This document shows, one piece after another, positions 15,250-15,809 of a stretch of DNA of 15,809 nucleotides; position 1 is the stretch's first letter; the number at the start of each line of letters is the position of its first letter. The position numbers were made by a program, and so were the translations under genes. The stretch is from Dehalococcoidia bacterium (GTDB lineage Bacteria; Chloroflexota; Dehalococcoidia; UBA6926). The stretch is from assembly GCA_012271225.1 (NCBI GenBank), contig JAAXGS010000028.1:1-15809 (forward strand). Reading direction: 5' to 3'. Below the pieces are notes generated by a model. That model was given only the letters and a program-made list of their open reading frames with translations, searched no databases and was not told the DNA's origin.

Positions 15250-15651
15250 TTAGCGCTTCGCGTACTGCTGGCGCTTGCGGGCGCGAAAGAGGCCGTACTT
15301 CTTCCGCTCTTTCTCCCGGGCGTCCCGGGTCAGGAACCCTGCCTTTTTGAGAACAGGGCGCAGTGAGTTGTCATAGTGAATGAGCGCGTGCGCCAGGCCG
15401 TGCCGTATGGCCTCGGATTGCCCGGTTACGCCGCCGCCGGACACCTTGACCGTGATGCCAAAACGCCGCAGGGAGTCCGTCGCCATCAGGGGCTGGAGAA
15501 TGGAGCGGCGGTGGATCTCCAGCGGGAAGCGCTCCTCCAACAGCTTGCCATCGACCGTGAAGACAGGTGTGACCCCCGGCGTCACACGCACGCGCGCCAC
15601 GGCTCGCTTGCGCCGCCCCGTTCCCTGAAAATACCTCTCTGCCGTCGTCAT
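15250..15651 (-). CDS. rpsI: 30S ribosomal protein S9
   Basis: A 133-residue small-subunit ribosomal protein. The N-terminal GTGRRKRAVARVRV (10-23), the central SGGGVTGQSEAIRHGLAHAL and the basic tail KKYGLFRARKRQQYAKR are diagnostic; the last Arg reaches toward the P-site tRNA in ribosomes. Relatives usually end in YSKR or FSKR; here it is YAKR, a mild substitution. The ATG at 15651 is preceded by GAGGGGGG about 10 bases upstream. It follows the acidic-tailed gene at 15687-15809 by 35 bases, consistent with the near-universal rplM-rpsI pair. It is convergent with the phosphohexomutase gene. Confidence 0.97.
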   Translation of the reverse strand: MTTAERYFQGTGRRKRAVARVRVTPGVTPVFTVDGKLLEERFPLEIHRRSILQPLMATDSLRRFGITVKVSGGGVTGQSEAIRHGLAHALIHYDNSLRPVLKKAGFLTRDAREKERKKYGLFRARKRQQYAKR

Positions 15652-15686
15652 TCTGTTCGTGTCCCCCCTCGATGCTCCCCTCGCCT

Positions 15687-15809
15687 CTAAGCTCTGGTGT
15701 CTGTGTTGGAGTCGTCCGTTGCGGAGTCAGCATCGGGCTGAGCGTCCTGCGTGTCAGCATCGCCGTCCGACATAGCCGCGGACGGGGTCTCGCCTTCGGC
15801 GTGCGCGTC
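15687..15809 (-). CDS. rplM: C-terminal 40 residues of an acidic-tailed protein, probably ribosomal protein L13
   Basis: An open minus-strand frame enters from the right edge and ends at TAG (15689-15687). Its 40 residues are rich in Asp, Ala, Ser and Thr (10 Asp, 2 Glu, no aromatic residue). The tail (for example SDGDADTQDAQPDADS) looks disordered. Position directly upstream of rpsI makes rplM the expected gene. Ordinary L13 ends near 145 residues without such a tail, so this would be an extension. No conserved L13 motif is visible in the part seen, so the identity rests on gene order alone. Confidence 0.6.
   Translation of the reverse strand, partial: DAHAEGETPSAAMSDGDADTQDAQPDADSATDDSNTDTRA

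Overview
The window looks like a chromosomal segment of a free-living, GC-rich bacterium. Genes are packed tightly, with gaps under 200 bp, and nothing looks mobile. The lipoprotein at 10389-11627 has a long Pro/Thr linker between its lipid anchor and a trypsin-like fold, and a general L-amino-acid ABC system of the Aap type is present. Together these recall Chloroflexota (marine SAR202-like Dehalococcoidia). That placement is an inference from style, not from a marker-gene search. No tRNA, rRNA, CRISPR array, insertion sequence or prophage gene was seen.

Left part (1-5308): a minus-strand aapJ-aapQ-aapM-aapP operon (lipoprotein binding protein, two permeases, start of the ATPase, cut by the window edge). 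It is divergent from a PLP-dependent aminotransferase on the plus strand. The 188-bp divergent spacer carries overlapping inverted repeats and probably controls uptake and transamination together. A perfect 17-bp hairpin separates aapJ from aapQ.

Middle (5352-10313): a minus-strand series reads NAD(P)-binding epimerase-like protein, DedA/VTT-like membrane protein, ribose-5-phosphate isomerase B, M20 peptidase/amidohydrolase, and an ATZ/TRZ-type amidohydrolase. The last four are closely spaced (16-nt gap, 4-nt ATGA overlap, 18-nt gap) and look like one transcription unit. Together with the transporter and aminotransferase they suggest scavenging of amino acids and N-acyl or amide compounds.

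Right part (10389-15209): plus-strand genes for a lipoprotein with a degenerate HtrA-like protease domain, a metallo-beta-lactamase-fold hydrolase, a class I/II-type histone-deacetylase-family (AcuC-like) amidohydrolase, and a phosphohexomutase. They converge on a minus-strand ribosomal pair: rpsI, preceded by the acidic 3' end of a gene that is probably rplM.

I did not find an obviously new multi-gene system. The most noteworthy points are the pseudoprotease lipoprotein (His to Asp and Ser to Thr at two triad positions), the amidohydrolase lacking the usual HxxE glutamate, the aapJ/aapQ hairpin, the repeated GACAGG/CCTGTC motif in two spacers, and the acidic tail upstream of rpsI.
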